Assembly: GCF_000003605.2 (NCBI RefSeq)
Contig: NW_003115859.1
Location: forward strand, 1 to 28,897
Length of the DNA stretch: 28,897 nucleotides
Source of the DNA: Saccoglossus kowalevskii
Taxonomy: Eukaryota > Hemichordata > Enteropneusta > Harrimaniidae
Direction: 5' to 3'
Shown: positions 17,036 to 26,526 of the stretch, one piece after another
How positions within the stretch are numbered: position 1 is the stretch's first letter
Layout of the letters: each line of letters opens with the position of its first letter
The notes under the pieces: generated by a model
Told to the model about the DNA's origin: nothing
What the model saw: only the letters and a program-made list of their open reading frames with translations
Database searches by the model: none
Position numbers and translations under genes: made by a program

Positions 17036-17107
17036 GGGGATATAGCTCAGTGATAGAGCATTCGACTGCAGATCGAGAGGTCCCTGGTTTGAACCCGGGT
17101 GTCCCCT
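17036..17107 (+). tRNA. tRNA-Cys(GCA), class U (A19/U56)
   Basis: AGTGATA with TTTGAAC, 712 bp after the previous class U copy. Confidence 0.68.
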
Positions 17108-17274
17108 TTAATTTTAATGTTATATATTAGCACAAATAAACCCCTTGTATCCATATCATTCACTGTATGCGTAACAACACTTCATTTTATTTATGCATGA
17201 ACAATTTAAGCACATTATGACGTAATTTCAAAATAATATCAGTCGTTATTTTTCTGTAATTATTTTAAACATGT

Positions 17275-17346
17275 GGGGATATAGCTCAGTGGTAGAGCAT
17301 TCGACTGCAGATCGAGAGGTCCCTGGTTCGAACCTGGGTATCCCAT
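17275..17346 (+). tRNA. tRNA-Cys(GCA), acceptor variant TATCCCA
   Basis: Same allele as 10126: G1·A72 mismatch, U6-A67 pair and U62. The spacer has TTTGTTTGTGTATG. Confidence 0.65.
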
Positions 17347-17511
17347 TCTATTTTAATGTTATATATTAGCCAACATAAAACACTTGTGTCCAGATCTTTC
17401 ACTCTATGCTTAAACACTGCATTTTGTTTGTGTATGAACAATTTAAGCACATTATGACGTAATTTCAAAATCGTATCAGTCGTTATTTTTCTATATTTAT
17501 TTTAAACTTGT

Positions 17512-17581
17512 GGGGATGTAGCTCAGTGGTAGAGCTCGACTGCAGATCGAGAGGTCCTCGGTTTAAACCCGGGTGTCCCCT
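17512..17581 (+). pseudogene. tRNA-Cys pseudogene, class B with G7
   Basis: Second G7 copy of the hexamer repeat; T5 flank. Confidence 0.77.
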
Positions 17582-17748
17582 TCAATTTTTATGTTATACA
17601 TTAGCCAACATAAAACACTTGTGTCCAGATCATTCACTCTATGCGTAACAACACTTCAGTATGTTTATGTATGAACAATTTAAGCACATTTTTACGTAAT
17701 TTCAAAATAGTATCAGTCGTTATTTACCTATATTTAGTTTAAACATGT

Positions 17749-17820
17749 GGGGATATAGCTCAGTGATAGAGCATTCGACTGCAGATCGAGAGGTCCCTGG
17801 TTTGAACCCGGGTGTCCCCT
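17749..17820 (+). tRNA. tRNA-Cys(GCA), class U (A19/U56)
   Basis: AGTGATA with TTTGAAC; starts the second hexamer copy. Confidence 0.68.
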
Positions 17821-17987
17821 TTAATTTTAATGTTATATATTAGCACAAATAAACCCCTTGTATCCATATCATTCACTGTATGCGTAACAACACTTCATTT
17901 TATTTATGCATGAACAATTTAAGCACATTATGACGTAATTTCAAAATAATATCAGTCGTTATTTTTCTGTAATTATTTTAAACATGT

Positions 17988-18058
17988 GGGGATATAGCTC
18001 AGTGGTAGAGCATTCGACTGCCTTTGAGAGGTCCCTGGTTCGAACCCGGGTGTCCCCT
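17988..18058 (+). pseudogene. Class E body, rearranged anticodon loop
   Basis: Duplicate of 16563 at 1425 bp, with the identical CTTTGAG replacement. Confidence 0.72.
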
Positions 18059-18223
18059 TCTATTTTAATGTTATATATTAGCCAACATAAAACACTTGTG
18101 TCCAGATCTTTCACTCTATGCTTAAACACTTCATTTTGTTTATGTATGAACAATTTAAGCACATTATGACGTAATTTCAAAATCGTATCAGTCGTTATTT
18201 TTCTATATTTATTTTAAACTTGT

Positions 18224-18293
18224 GGGGATGTAGCTCAGTGGTAGAGCTCGACTGCAGATCGAGAGGTCCTCGGTTTAAACCCGGGTGTCCCCT
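18224..18293 (+). pseudogene. tRNA-Cys pseudogene, class B with G7
   Basis: Duplicate of 16799. Confidence 0.77.
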
Positions 18294-18460
18294 TCAATTT
18301 TTATGTTATACATTAGCCAACATAAAACACTTGTGTCCAGATCATTCACTCTATGCGTAACAACACTTCAGTATGTTTATGTATGAACAATTTAAGCACA
18401 TTTTTACGTAATTTCAAAATAGTATCAGTCGTTATTTACCTATATTTAGTTTAAACATGT

Positions 18461-18532
18461 GGGGATATAGCTCAGTGATAGAGCATTCGACTGCAGATCG
18501 AGAGGTCCCTGGTTTGAACCCGGGTGTCCCCT
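18461..18532 (+). tRNA. tRNA-Cys(GCA), class U (A19/U56)
   Basis: AGTGATA with TTTGAAC. It ends the hexamer repeat and begins the block shared with 5462. Confidence 0.68.
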
Positions 18533-18698
18533 TTAATTTTAATGTTATATATTAGCACAAATAAACCCCTTGTATCCATATCATTCACTGTATGCGTAAC
18601 AACACTTCAGTATGTTTATGTATGAACAATTTAAGCACATTTTACGTAATTTCAAAATAGTATCAGTCGTTATTTTCCTATATTAAATTTAGACATGT

Positions 18699-18770
18699 GG
18701 GGATATAGCTCAGTGGTAGAGCATTCGACTGCAGATCGAGAGGTCCCTGGTTCGAACCCAGGTGTCCCCT
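18699..18770 (+). tRNA. tRNA-Cys-GCA: tRNA-Cys(GCA), near class A with U51-A63
   Basis: G63 to A turns the usual U51·G63 wobble into a Watson-Crick pair, so this copy has the best-paired T stem of the array. sp3 follows. Confidence 0.93.
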
Positions 18771-18935
18771 TCTATTTTAATGTTATGCATTAGCGAACAT
18801 AAAACACTTGTGTCCAGATCATTCACTCTATGTCAAAACACTTCATTTTGTTTATGTATTAAAAATGTAAGCACAATTTGACGTAATTTTAAAATTGTAT
18901 CATTAGTTATTTTTCTATATTTATTTTAAACTTGT

Positions 18936-19005
18936 GGGGATATAGCTCAGTGGTAGAGCTCGACTGCAGATCGAGAGGTCCCTGGTTCGAACCCGGGTGT
19001 CCCTT
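18936..19005 (+). pseudogene. Class B/A hybrid body
   Basis: Duplicate of 5937: class B deletion, intact class A T arm, U72. Confidence 0.68.
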
Positions 19006-19169
19006 TCTATTTTAATGTTATGCATTTGCCAACATAAAACACTTGTGTCCAGATCATTCACTCTATCCTAAACACTTCATTTTGTTTATGTATGAATAAT
19101 TTAAGCACATTATGACGTAATTTCAAAATTGTATCAGTGGTTATTTCCCTATATTTATTTTAAACATGT

Positions 19170-19183
19170 GGGGATATAGCTCA
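19170..19183 (+). pseudogene. tRNA-Cys 5' stub, class D
   Basis: Preceded by the class B/A hybrid at 18936, not a class C body. The spacer behind it has TTTATGCGTGAAC, a mix of two spacer forms. Confidence 0.86.
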
Positions 19184-19323
19184 AATAAACCCCTTGTATT
19201 CATATCATTCACTCTATGCCGAACAACACTTCATTTTGTTTATGCGTGAACAATTTAAGCACATTATGACGTAATTTCAAAATAATATCAGTCGTTAGTT
19301 TTCTATAATTATTTTAAACATGT

Positions 19324-19395
19324 GGGGATATAGCTCAGTGGTAGAGCATTCGACTGCAGATCGAGAGGTCCCTGGTTCGAACCCGGGTGTCCCCT
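19324..19395 (+). tRNA. tRNA-Cys-GCA: tRNA-Cys(GCA), class A
   Basis: Exact consensus; first unit of the duplicate of 3423-4847. Confidence 0.96.
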
Positions 19396-19560
19396 TCTAT
19401 TTTAATGTTATATATTAGCCAACATAAAACACTTGTGTCCAGATCTTTCACTCTATGCCTAAACACTTCATTTTGTTTATGTATGAATAATTTAAGCACA
19501 TTATGACGTAATTTCAAAATTGTATCAGTAGTTATTTTCCTATATTTATTTTAAAGATGT

Positions 19561-19630
19561 GGGGATATAGCTCAGTGGTAGAGCTCGACTGCAGATCGAG
19601 AGGTCCTCGGTTTAAACCCGGGTGTCCCCT
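19561..19630 (+). pseudogene. tRNA-Cys pseudogene, class B
   Basis: Typical class B body, duplicate of 3660. Confidence 0.78.
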
Positions 19631-19797
19631 TCTATTTTAATGTTATACATTAGCCAACATAAAACACTTGTATCCATATCATTCACTCTATGCCTACCAA
19701 CACTTCAGTTTGTTCATGTATGAACAATTTAAGCACATTTTTACGTAATTTCAAAATAGTATTAGTCGTTATTTACCTATATTTAGTTTAAACATGT

Positions 19798-19869
19798 GGG
19801 GATATAGCTCAGTGATAGAGCATTCGACTGCAGATCGAGAGGTCCCTGGTTTGAACCCGGGTGTCCCCT
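19798..19869 (+). tRNA. tRNA-Cys(GCA), class U (A19/U56)
   Basis: AGTGATA with TTTGAAC, duplicate of 3897. The sp2 reads AAACCCCATG, as there. Confidence 0.68.
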
Positions 19870-20036
19870 TTAATTTTAATGTTATATATTAGCACAAATA
19901 AACCCCATGTATCCATATCATTCACTGTATGCGTAACAACACTTCATTTTATTTATGCATGAACAATTTAAGCACATTATGACGTAATTTCAAAATAATA
20001 TCAGTCGTTATTTTTCTATAATTATTTTAAACATGT

Positions 20037-20108
20037 GGGGATATAGCTCAGTGGTAGAGCATTCGACTGCAGATCGAGAGGTCCCTGGTTCGAACCCGGG
20101 TGTCCCCT
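20037..20108 (+). tRNA. tRNA-Cys-GCA: tRNA-Cys(GCA), class A
   Basis: Exact consensus, duplicate of 4136. sp3 follows. Confidence 0.95.
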
Positions 20109-20272
20109 TCTATTTTAATGTTATGCATTAGCGAACATAAAACACTTGTGTCCAGATCATTCACTCTATGTCAAAACACTTCATTTTGTTTATGTATTAA
20201 AAATGTAAGCACAATTTGACGTAATTTTAAATTGTATCATTAGTTATTTTTCTATATTTACTTTAAACTTGT

Positions 20273-20341
20273 GGGGATATAGCTCAGTGGTAGAGCTCGA
20301 CTTGAGATCGAGAGATCCTCGCTTTAACCCGGGTGTCCCCT
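20273..20341 (+). pseudogene. Class B body with anticodon TGA, further decayed
   Basis: Duplicate of 4373 that has also lost one T-loop A (CTTTAACCC) and has AGATC in the variable loop. The flank CTACTTTAATG has only T3. Confidence 0.77.
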
Positions 20342-20506
20342 TCTACTTTAATGTTATACATTAGCCAACATAAAACACTTGTGTCCAGATCATTCACTCT
20401 ATGCCTAAACGCTTCATTTTGTTTATGTATGAACAATTTAAGCACATTATGACGTAATTTTAAAATTGTATCAGTAGTTATTTTCTTATATTTATTTTAA
20501 AGATGT

Positions 20507-20566
20507 GGGGATATAGCTTAGTGGTAGAGCATTCGACTGCAGATCGAGAGGTCCCGGGTGTCCCCT
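20507..20566 (+). pseudogene. tRNA-Cys pseudogene, class C
   Basis: T arm deleted, T13 present; duplicate of 4607. Confidence 0.88.
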
Positions 20567-20734
20567 TTAATTTTAATGTTGTATATTAGCACAAATAAAC
20601 CCCTTGTATTCATATCATTCACTCTATGCCGAACAACACTTCATTTTGTTTATGTATGAACAATTTAAGCACATTTTTTACGTACTTTCAAAATAGTATC
20701 AGTTGTTATTTCCATATATTTATTTTAAACATGT

Positions 20735-20748
20735 GGGGATACAGCTCA
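20735..20748 (+). pseudogene. tRNA-Cys 5' stub, class D
   Basis: GGGGATACAGCTCA, with T8 to C. The spacer continues as the 269-type stub does, keeping the extra units. Confidence 0.87.
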
Positions 20749-20889
20749 AATAAACCCCTTCTATTCATATCATTCACTCTATGCCTAACAACACTTCATT
20801 TTGTTTATGTATGAACAATTTAAGCACATTTTTTACGTAATTTCAAAACAGTATCAGTCGTTATTTTCCGATATTTATTTTAAACATGT

Positions 20890-20961
20890 GGGGATATAGC
20901 TCAGTGGTAGAGCATTCGACTGCAGATCGAGAGGTCCCTGGTTTGAACCCGGGTGTCCCCT
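20890..20961 (+). tRNA. tRNA-Cys(GCA) variant with G19/U56
   Basis: T loop TTTGAAC but D loop AGTGGTA. Its duplicate at 9174 has A19, so the two differ at the covarying site. The sp2 reads GCAGAAATAAACC. Confidence 0.63.
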
Positions 20962-21128
20962 TTAATTTTAATGTTATATATTAGCAGAAATAAACCCCTT
21001 GTATCCATGTCATTCACTGTATGCGTAACAACACTTCATTTTATTTATGCATGAACAATTTAAGCACATTATGACGTAATTTCAAAATAATATCAGTCGT
21101 TATTTTTCTATAATTATTTTAAACATGT

Positions 21129-21200
21129 GGGGATATAGCTCAGTGGTAGAGCATTCGACTGCAGATCGAGAGGTCCCTGGTTCGAACCCGGGTGTCCCCT
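21129..21200 (+). tRNA. tRNA-Cys-GCA: tRNA-Cys(GCA), class A
   Basis: Exact consensus, duplicate of 9413. The following sp1 reads TTTGCCAAC, and TGACCTAA replaces TGACGTAA. Confidence 0.95.
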
Positions 21201-21365
21201 TCTATTTTAATGTTATATATTTGCCAACATAAAACACTTGTGTCCAGATCTTTCACTCTATACCTAAACACTTCATTTCGTTTATGTATGAATAATTTAA
21301 GCACATTATGACCTAATTTCAAAATTGTATCAGTAGTTATTTTCCTATATTTATTTTAAAGATGT

Positions 21366-21435
21366 GGGGATATAGCTCAGTGGTAGAGCTCGACTGCAGA
21401 TCGAGAGGTCCTCGGTTTAAACCCGGGTGTCCCCT
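21366..21435 (+). pseudogene. tRNA-Cys pseudogene, class B
   Basis: Typical class B body, duplicate of 9650. Confidence 0.78.
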
Positions 21436-21602
21436 TCTATTTTAATGTTATACATTAGCCAACATAAAACACTTGTATCCATATCATTCACTCTATGCCT
21501 ACCAACACTTCAGTTTGTTCATGTATGAACAATTTAAGCACATTTTTACGTAATTTCAAAATAGTATTAGTCGTTATTTACCTATATTTAGTTTAAACAT
21601 GT

Positions 21603-21674
21603 GGGGATATAGCTCAGTGATAGAGCATTCGACTGCAGATCGAGAGGTCCCTGGTTTGAACCCGGGTGTCCCCT
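21603..21674 (+). tRNA. tRNA-Cys(GCA), class U (A19/U56)
   Basis: AGTGATA with TTTGAAC, duplicate of 9887. Confidence 0.68.
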
Positions 21675-21841
21675 TTAATTTTAATGTTATATATTAGCAC
21701 AAATAAACCCCTTGTATCCATATCATTCACTGTATGCGTAACAACACTTCATTTTATTTATGCATGAACAATTTAAGCACATTATGACGTAATTTCAAAA
21801 TAATATCAGTCGTTATTTTTCTATAATTATTTTAAACATGT

Positions 21842-21913
21842 GGGGATATAGCTCAGTGGTAGAGCATTCGACTGCAGATCGAGAGGTCCCTGGTTCGAAC
21901 CCGGGTATCCTCT
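21842..21913 (+). tRNA. tRNA-Cys-GCA: tRNA-Cys(GCA), acceptor variant TATCCTC
   Basis: G67 to A makes U6-A67; C71 to T gives G2·U71. G1-C72 is kept, unlike its duplicate at 10126. A and B boxes intact. Confidence 0.8.
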
Positions 21914-22078
21914 TCTATTTTAATGTTATATATTAGCCAACATAAAACACTTGTGTCCAGATCTTTCACTCTATGCTTAAACACTTCATTTTGTTTATGT
22001 ATGAACAATTTAAGCACATTATGACGTAATTTCAAAATCGTATCAGTCGTTATTTTTCTATATTTATTTTAAACTTGT

Positions 22079-22148
22079 GGGGATGTAGCTCAGTGGTAGA
22101 GCTCGACTGCAGATCGAGAGGTCCTCGGTTTAAACCCGGGTGTCCCCT
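22079..22148 (+). pseudogene. tRNA-Cys pseudogene, class B with G7
   Basis: G7·U66 class B body, duplicate of 10363; T5 flank. Confidence 0.77.
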
Positions 22149-22315
22149 TCAATTTTTATGTTATACATTAGCCAACATAAAACACTTGTGTCCAGATAAT
22201 TCACTCTATGCGTAACAACACTTCAGTATGTTTATGTATGAACAATTTAAGCACATTTTTACGTAATTTCAAAATAGTATCAGTCGTTATTTACCTATAT
22301 TTAGTTTAAACATGT

Positions 22316-22387
22316 GGGGATATAGCTCAGTGATAGAGCATTCGACTGCAGATCGAGAGGTCCCTGGTTTGAACCCGGGTGTCCCCT
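22316..22387 (+). tRNA. tRNA-Cys(GCA), class U (A19/U56)
   Basis: AGTGATA with TTTGAAC. The spacer behind has GTAGCAACAC. Confidence 0.68.
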
Positions 22388-22552
22388 TTAATTTTAATGT
22401 TATATATTAGCACAAATAAACCCCTTGTATCCATATCATTCACTGTATGCGTAGCAACACTTCATTTTATTTATGCATGAACAATTTAAGCACATTATGA
22501 CGTAATTTCAAAATAATATCAGTCGTTATTTTTTTATAATATTTAAACATGT

Positions 22553-22625
22553 GGAGATATAGCTCAGTGTAGAGCATTAGACTGCAGATCGAGAGGTCCT
22601 TGGTTCGAAACCCGGGGTGTCCCCT
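22553..22625 (+). pseudogene. Indel-ridden tRNA-Cys body
   Basis: G3 to A, one of G18/G19 missing, C29 to A, an extra A in the T loop and an extra G in the T stem. The flanks also show homopolymer gains and losses over about 22530-22650. This may be real decay or a local sequence-quality problem. Confidence 0.65.
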
Positions 22626-22793
22626 TTCTATTTTTAAATGTTATAAATTAGCCAACATAAAACACTTGTGTCCAGATCTTTCACTCTATGCTTAAACACT
22701 TCATTTTGTTTATGTATGAACAATTTAAGCACATTATGACGTAATTTTAAAATTGTATCAGTAGTTATTTTCCTATATTTATTTTAAAGATGT

Positions 22794-22863
22794 GGGGATA
22801 TAGCTCAGTGATAGAGCTCGACTGCAGATCGAGAGGTCTTCGGTTTAAACCCGGGTGTCCCCT
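22794..22863 (+). pseudogene. tRNA-Cys pseudogene, class B with A19
   Basis: AGTGATA with TTTAAAC as at 8937, plus C49 to T. Confidence 0.76.
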
Positions 22864-23030
22864 TCTATTTTAATGTTATACATTAGCCAACATAAAACAC
22901 TTGTATCCATATCATTCACTCTATGCCTACCAACACTTCAGTTTGTTCATGTATGAACAATTTAAGCACATTTTTACGTAATTTCAAAATAGTATTAGTC
23001 GTTATTTACCTATATTTAGTTTAAACATGT

Positions 23031-23102
23031 GGGGATATAGCTCAGTGATAGAGCATTCGACTGCAGATCGAGAGGTCCCTGGTTTGAACCCGGGTGTCCC
23101 CT
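23031..23102 (+). tRNA. tRNA-Cys(GCA), class U (A19/U56)
   Basis: AGTGATA with TTTGAAC. Shares the CTTTAAATTTAATG flank without T4 with 9174. Confidence 0.64.
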
Positions 23103-23269
23103 TTAAATTTAATGTTATATATTAGCACAAATAAACCCCTTGTATCCATATCATTCACTGTATGCGTAACAACACTTCATTTTATTTATGCATGAACAAT
23201 TTAAGCACATTATGACGTAATTTCAAAATAATATCAGTCGTTATTTTTCTATGATTATTTTAAACATGT

Positions 23270-23341
23270 GGGGATATAGCTCAGTGGTAGAGCATTCGAC
23301 TGCAGATCGAGAGGTCCCTGGTTCGAACCCGGGTGTCCCCT
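23270..23341 (+). tRNA. tRNA-Cys-GCA: tRNA-Cys(GCA), class A
   Basis: Exact consensus; first unit of the 853-bp repeat series. The TTTCGTTTATG spacer change is shared with 9413. Confidence 0.96.
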
Positions 23342-23506
23342 TCTATTTTAATGTTATATATTAGCCAACATAAAACACTTGTGTCCAGATCTTTCACTCT
23401 ATACCTAAACACTTCATTTCGTTTATGTATGAATAATTTAAGCACATTATGACGTAATTTCAAAATTGTATCAGTAGTTATTTTCCTATATTTATTTTAA
23501 AGATGT

Positions 23507-23576
23507 GGGGATATAGCTCAGTGGTAGAGCTCGACTGCAGATCGAGAGGTCCTCGGTTTAAACCCGGGTGTCCCCT
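23507..23576 (+). pseudogene. tRNA-Cys pseudogene, class B
   Basis: Typical class B body leading into a class C unit. Confidence 0.78.
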
Positions 23577-23741
23577 TCTATTTTAATGTTATACATTAGC
23601 CAACATAAAACACTTGTGTCCAGATCATTCACTCTATGCCTAAACGCTTCATTTTGTTTATGTATGAACAATTTAAGCACATTATGACGTAATTTTAAAA
23701 TTGTATCAGTAGTTATTTCCTTATATTTATTTTAAAGATGT

Positions 23742-23801
23742 GGGGATATAGCTTAGTGGTAGAGCATTCGACTGCAGATCGAGAGGTCCCGGGTGTCCCC
23801 T
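23742..23801 (+). pseudogene. tRNA-Cys pseudogene, class C
   Basis: T arm deleted, T13 present, acceptor strand intact. Confidence 0.88.
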
Positions 23802-23968
23802 TTAATTTTAATGTTGTATATTAGCACAAATAAACCTCTTGTATTCATATCATTCACTCTATGCCGAACAACACTTCATTTTGTTTATGTATGAACAATT
23901 TAAGCATATTTTTACGTACTTTCAAAATAGTATCAGTGGTTATTTCCCTATATTTGTTTTAAACATGT

Positions 23969-23982
23969 GGGGATATAGCTCA
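23969..23982 (+). pseudogene. tRNA-Cys 5' stub, class D
   Basis: TATTTGTTTTAAA leader, usual fusion, shared with the other 853-bp repeat stubs and with 4834. Confidence 0.88.
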
Positions 23983-24122
23983 AATAAACCCCTTGTATCC
24001 ATATCATTCACTGTATGCGTAACAACACTTCATTTTATTTATGCATGAACAATTTAAGCACATTATGACGTAATTTCAAAATAATATCAGTCGTTATTTT
24101 TCTATAATTATTTTAAACATGT

Positions 24123-24194
24123 GGGGATATAGCTCAGTGGTAGAGCATTCGACTGCAGATCGAGAGGTCCCTGGTTCGAACCCGGGTGTCCCCT
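24123..24194 (+). tRNA. tRNA-Cys-GCA: tRNA-Cys(GCA), class A
   Basis: Exact consensus. Next comes a D stub rather than a B body, so this is the inserted pair that breaks the 853-bp period. Confidence 0.96.
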
Positions 24195-24359
24195 TCTATT
24201 TTAATGTTATATATTAGCCAACATAAAACACTTGTGTCCAGATCATTCACTCTATGCCTAAACGCTTCATTTTGTTTATGTATGAACAATTTTAGCACAT
24301 TATGACGTAATTTTAAAATAGTATCAGTAGTTATTTTTCTATATTTATTTTAAACATGT

Positions 24360-24373
24360 GGGGATATAGCTCA
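24360..24373 (+). pseudogene. tRNA-Cys 5' stub, class D
   Basis: Stub directly after a class A unit. The leader is that of the 661-type unit, indicating a recombinant junction. Confidence 0.87.
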
Positions 24374-24513
24374 AATAAACCCCTTGTATTCATATCATTC
24401 ACTCTATGCCGAACAACACTTCATTTTGTTTATGTATGAACAATTTAAGCACATTTTTTACGTAATTTCAAAACAGTGTCAGTCGTTATTTTCCGATATT
24501 TATTTTAACATGT

Positions 24514-24585
24514 GGGGATATAGCTCAGTGGTAGAGCATTCGACTGCAGATCGAGAGGTCCCTGGTTCGAACCCGGGTGTCCCCT
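24514..24585 (+). tRNA. tRNA-Cys-GCA: tRNA-Cys(GCA), class A
   Basis: Exact consensus; the leader is one A shorter (TATTTTAACATG). Confidence 0.95.
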
Positions 24586-24750
24586 TCTATTTTAATGTTA
24601 TATATTAGCCAACATAAAACACTTGTGTCCAGATCTTTCACTCTATGCCTAAACACTTCATTTTGTTTATGTATGAATAATTTAAGCACATTATGACGTA
24701 ATTTCAAAATTGTATCAGTAGTTATTTTCCTATATTTATTTTAAAGATGT

Positions 24751-24820
24751 GGGGATATAGCTCAGTGGTAGAGCTCGACTGCAGATCGAGAGGTCCTCGG
24801 TTTAAACCCGGGTGTCCCCT
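24751..24820 (+). pseudogene. tRNA-Cys pseudogene, class B
   Basis: Typical class B body of the 853-bp repeat. Confidence 0.78.
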
Positions 24821-24985
24821 TCTATTTTAATGTTATACATTAGCCAACATAAAACACTTGTGTCCAGATCATTCACTCTATGCCTAAACGCTTCATTTTG
24901 TTTATGTATGAACAATTTAAGCACATTATGACGTAATTTTAAAATTGTATCAGTAGTTATTTCCTTATATTTATTTTAAAGATGT

Positions 24986-25045
24986 GGGGATATAGCTTAG
25001 TGGTAGAGCATTCGACTGCAGATCGAGAGGTCCCGGGTGTCCCCT
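24986..25045 (+). pseudogene. tRNA-Cys pseudogene, class C
   Basis: T arm deleted, T13 present. Confidence 0.88.
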
Positions 25046-25212
25046 TTAATTTTAATGTTGTATATTAGCACAAATAAACCTCTTGTATTCATATCATTCA
25101 CTCTATGCCGAACAACACTTCATTTTGTTTATGTATGAACAATTTAAGCATATTTTTACGTACTTTCAAAATAGTATCAGTGGTTATTTCCCTATATTTG
25201 TTTTAAACATGT

Positions 25213-25226
25213 GGGGATATAGCTCA
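25213..25226 (+). pseudogene. tRNA-Cys 5' stub, class D
   Basis: Usual fusion, TATTTGTTTTAAA leader. Confidence 0.88.
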
Positions 25227-25366
25227 AATAAACCCCTTGTATCCATATCATTCACTGTATGCGTAACAACACTTCATTTTATTTATGCATGAACAATTTA
25301 AGCACATTATGACGTAATTTCAAAATAATATCAGTCGTTATTTTTCTATAATTATTTTAAACATGT

Positions 25367-25438
25367 GGGGATATAGCTCAGTGGTAGAGCATTCGACTGC
25401 AGATCGAGAGGTCCCTGGTTCGAACCCGGGTGTCCCCT
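25367..25438 (+). tRNA. tRNA-Cys-GCA: tRNA-Cys(GCA), class A
   Basis: Exact consensus; 853 bp after 24514. Confidence 0.96.
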
Positions 25439-25603
25439 TCTATTTTAATGTTATATATTAGCCAACATAAAACACTTGTGTCCAGATCTTTCACTCTATG
25501 CCTAAACACTTCATTTTGTTTATGTATGAATAATTTAAGCACATTATGACGTAATTTCAAAATTGTATCAGTAGTTATTTTCCTATATTTATTTTAAAGA
25601 TGT

Positions 25604-25673
25604 GGGGATATAGCTCAGTGGTAGAGCTCGACTGCAGATCGAGAGGTCCTCGGTTTAAACCCGGGTGTCCCCT
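25604..25673 (+). pseudogene. tRNA-Cys pseudogene, class B
   Basis: Typical class B body; 853 bp after 24751. Confidence 0.78.
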
Positions 25674-25838
25674 TCTATTTTAATGTTATACATTAGCCAA
25701 CATAAAACACTTGTGTCCAGATCATTCACTCTATGCCTAAACGCTTCATTTTGTTTATGTATGAACAATTTAAGCACATTATGACGTAATTTTAAAATTG
25801 TATCAGTAGTTATTTCCTTATATTTATTTTAAAGATGT

Positions 25839-25898
25839 GGGGATATAGCTTAGTGGTAGAGCATTCGACTGCAGATCGAGAGGTCCCGGGTGTCCCCT
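25839..25898 (+). pseudogene. tRNA-Cys pseudogene, class C
   Basis: T arm deleted; 853 bp after 24986. Confidence 0.88.
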
Positions 25899-26065
25899 TT
25901 AATTTTAATGTTGTATATTAGCACAAATAAACCTCTTGTATTCATATCATTCACTCTATGCCGAACAACACTTCATTTTGTTTATGTATGAACAATTTAA
26001 GCATATTTTTACGTACTTTCAAAATAGTATCAGTGGTTATTTCCCTATATTTGTTTTAAACATGT

Positions 26066-26079
26066 GGGGATATAGCTCA
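26066..26079 (+). pseudogene. tRNA-Cys 5' stub, class D
   Basis: 853 bp after 25213; last D stub in the window. Confidence 0.88.
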
Positions 26080-26219
26080 AATAAACCCCTTGTATCCATA
26101 TCATTCACTGTATGCGTAACAACACTTCATTTTATTTATGCATGAACAATTTAAGCACATTATGACGTAATTTCAAAATAATATCAGTCGTTATTTTTCT
26201 ATAATTATTTTAAACATGT

Positions 26220-26291
26220 GGGGATATAGCTCAGTGGTAGAGCATTCGACTGCAGATCGAGAGGTCCCTGGTTCGAGCCCGGGTGTCCCCT
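26220..26291 (+). tRNA. tRNA-Cys-GCA: tRNA-Cys(GCA), near class A
   Basis: A59 to G in the T loop (TTCGAGC), a common functional state. Everything else is consensus. Confidence 0.94.
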
Positions 26292-26456
26292 TCTATTTTA
26301 ATGTTATATATTAGCCAACATAAAACACTTGTGTCCAGATCTTTCACTCTATGCCTAAACACTTCATTTTGTTTATGTATGAATAATTTAAGCACATTAT
26401 GACGTAATTTCAAAATTGTATCAGTAGTTATTTTCCTATATTTATTTTAAAGATGT

Positions 26457-26526
26457 GGGGATATAGCTCAGTGGTAGAGCTCGACTGCAGATCGAGAGGT
26501 CCTCGGTTTAAACCCGGGTGTCCCCT
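26457..26526 (+). pseudogene. tRNA-Cys pseudogene, class B
   Basis: Typical class B body; the spacer after it returns to the U-leading type, ending the 853-bp series. Confidence 0.78.

Larger units (their letters stand above)
16324..18532 (+). repeat. 1425-bp hexamer higher-order repeat (U-E-B-U-A'-B)
   Basis: Bodies at 16324, 16563, 16799 and 17036 recur at 17749, 17988, 18224 and 18461, all 1425 bp on. Inside it is a trimer period of 712-713 bp: U, then E or the TATCCCA variant, then B with G7. The repeat ends by about 18610, where the spacer changes family. Confidence 0.9.
18461..19005 (+). repeat. Distant duplicate of 5462-6006
   Basis: Bodies at 18461, 18699 and 18936 lie 12999 bp from 5462, 5700 and 5937. 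Both blocks carry the rare leader TATTAAATTTAGACATG before the middle body and the rare class B/A hybrid at the end. Confidence 0.87.
19324..20748 (+). repeat. Distant duplicate of 3423-4847
   Basis: Seven consecutive bodies (A, B, U, A, B-TGA, C, D) match those at 3423-4847 with a constant offset of 15900-15901 bp, including the rare TGA anticodon copy. Confidence 0.88.
20890..22148 (+). repeat. Distant duplicate of 9174-10432
   Basis: Bodies at 20890, 21129, 21366, 21603, 21842 and 22079 lie 11716 bp from 9174, 9413, 9650, 9887, 10126 and 10363. Shared rare states include the TTTCGTTTATG spacer change and G7 in the last class B body. Confidence 0.85.
22794..23576 (+). repeat. Distant duplicate of 8937-9719
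   Basis: Four bodies (B with A19, U, A, B) are offset by exactly 13857 bp from 8937, 9174, 9413 and 9650. Both copies share the TTTAAATTTAATG 3' flank after the U body, which is otherwise rare. Confidence 0.87.
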
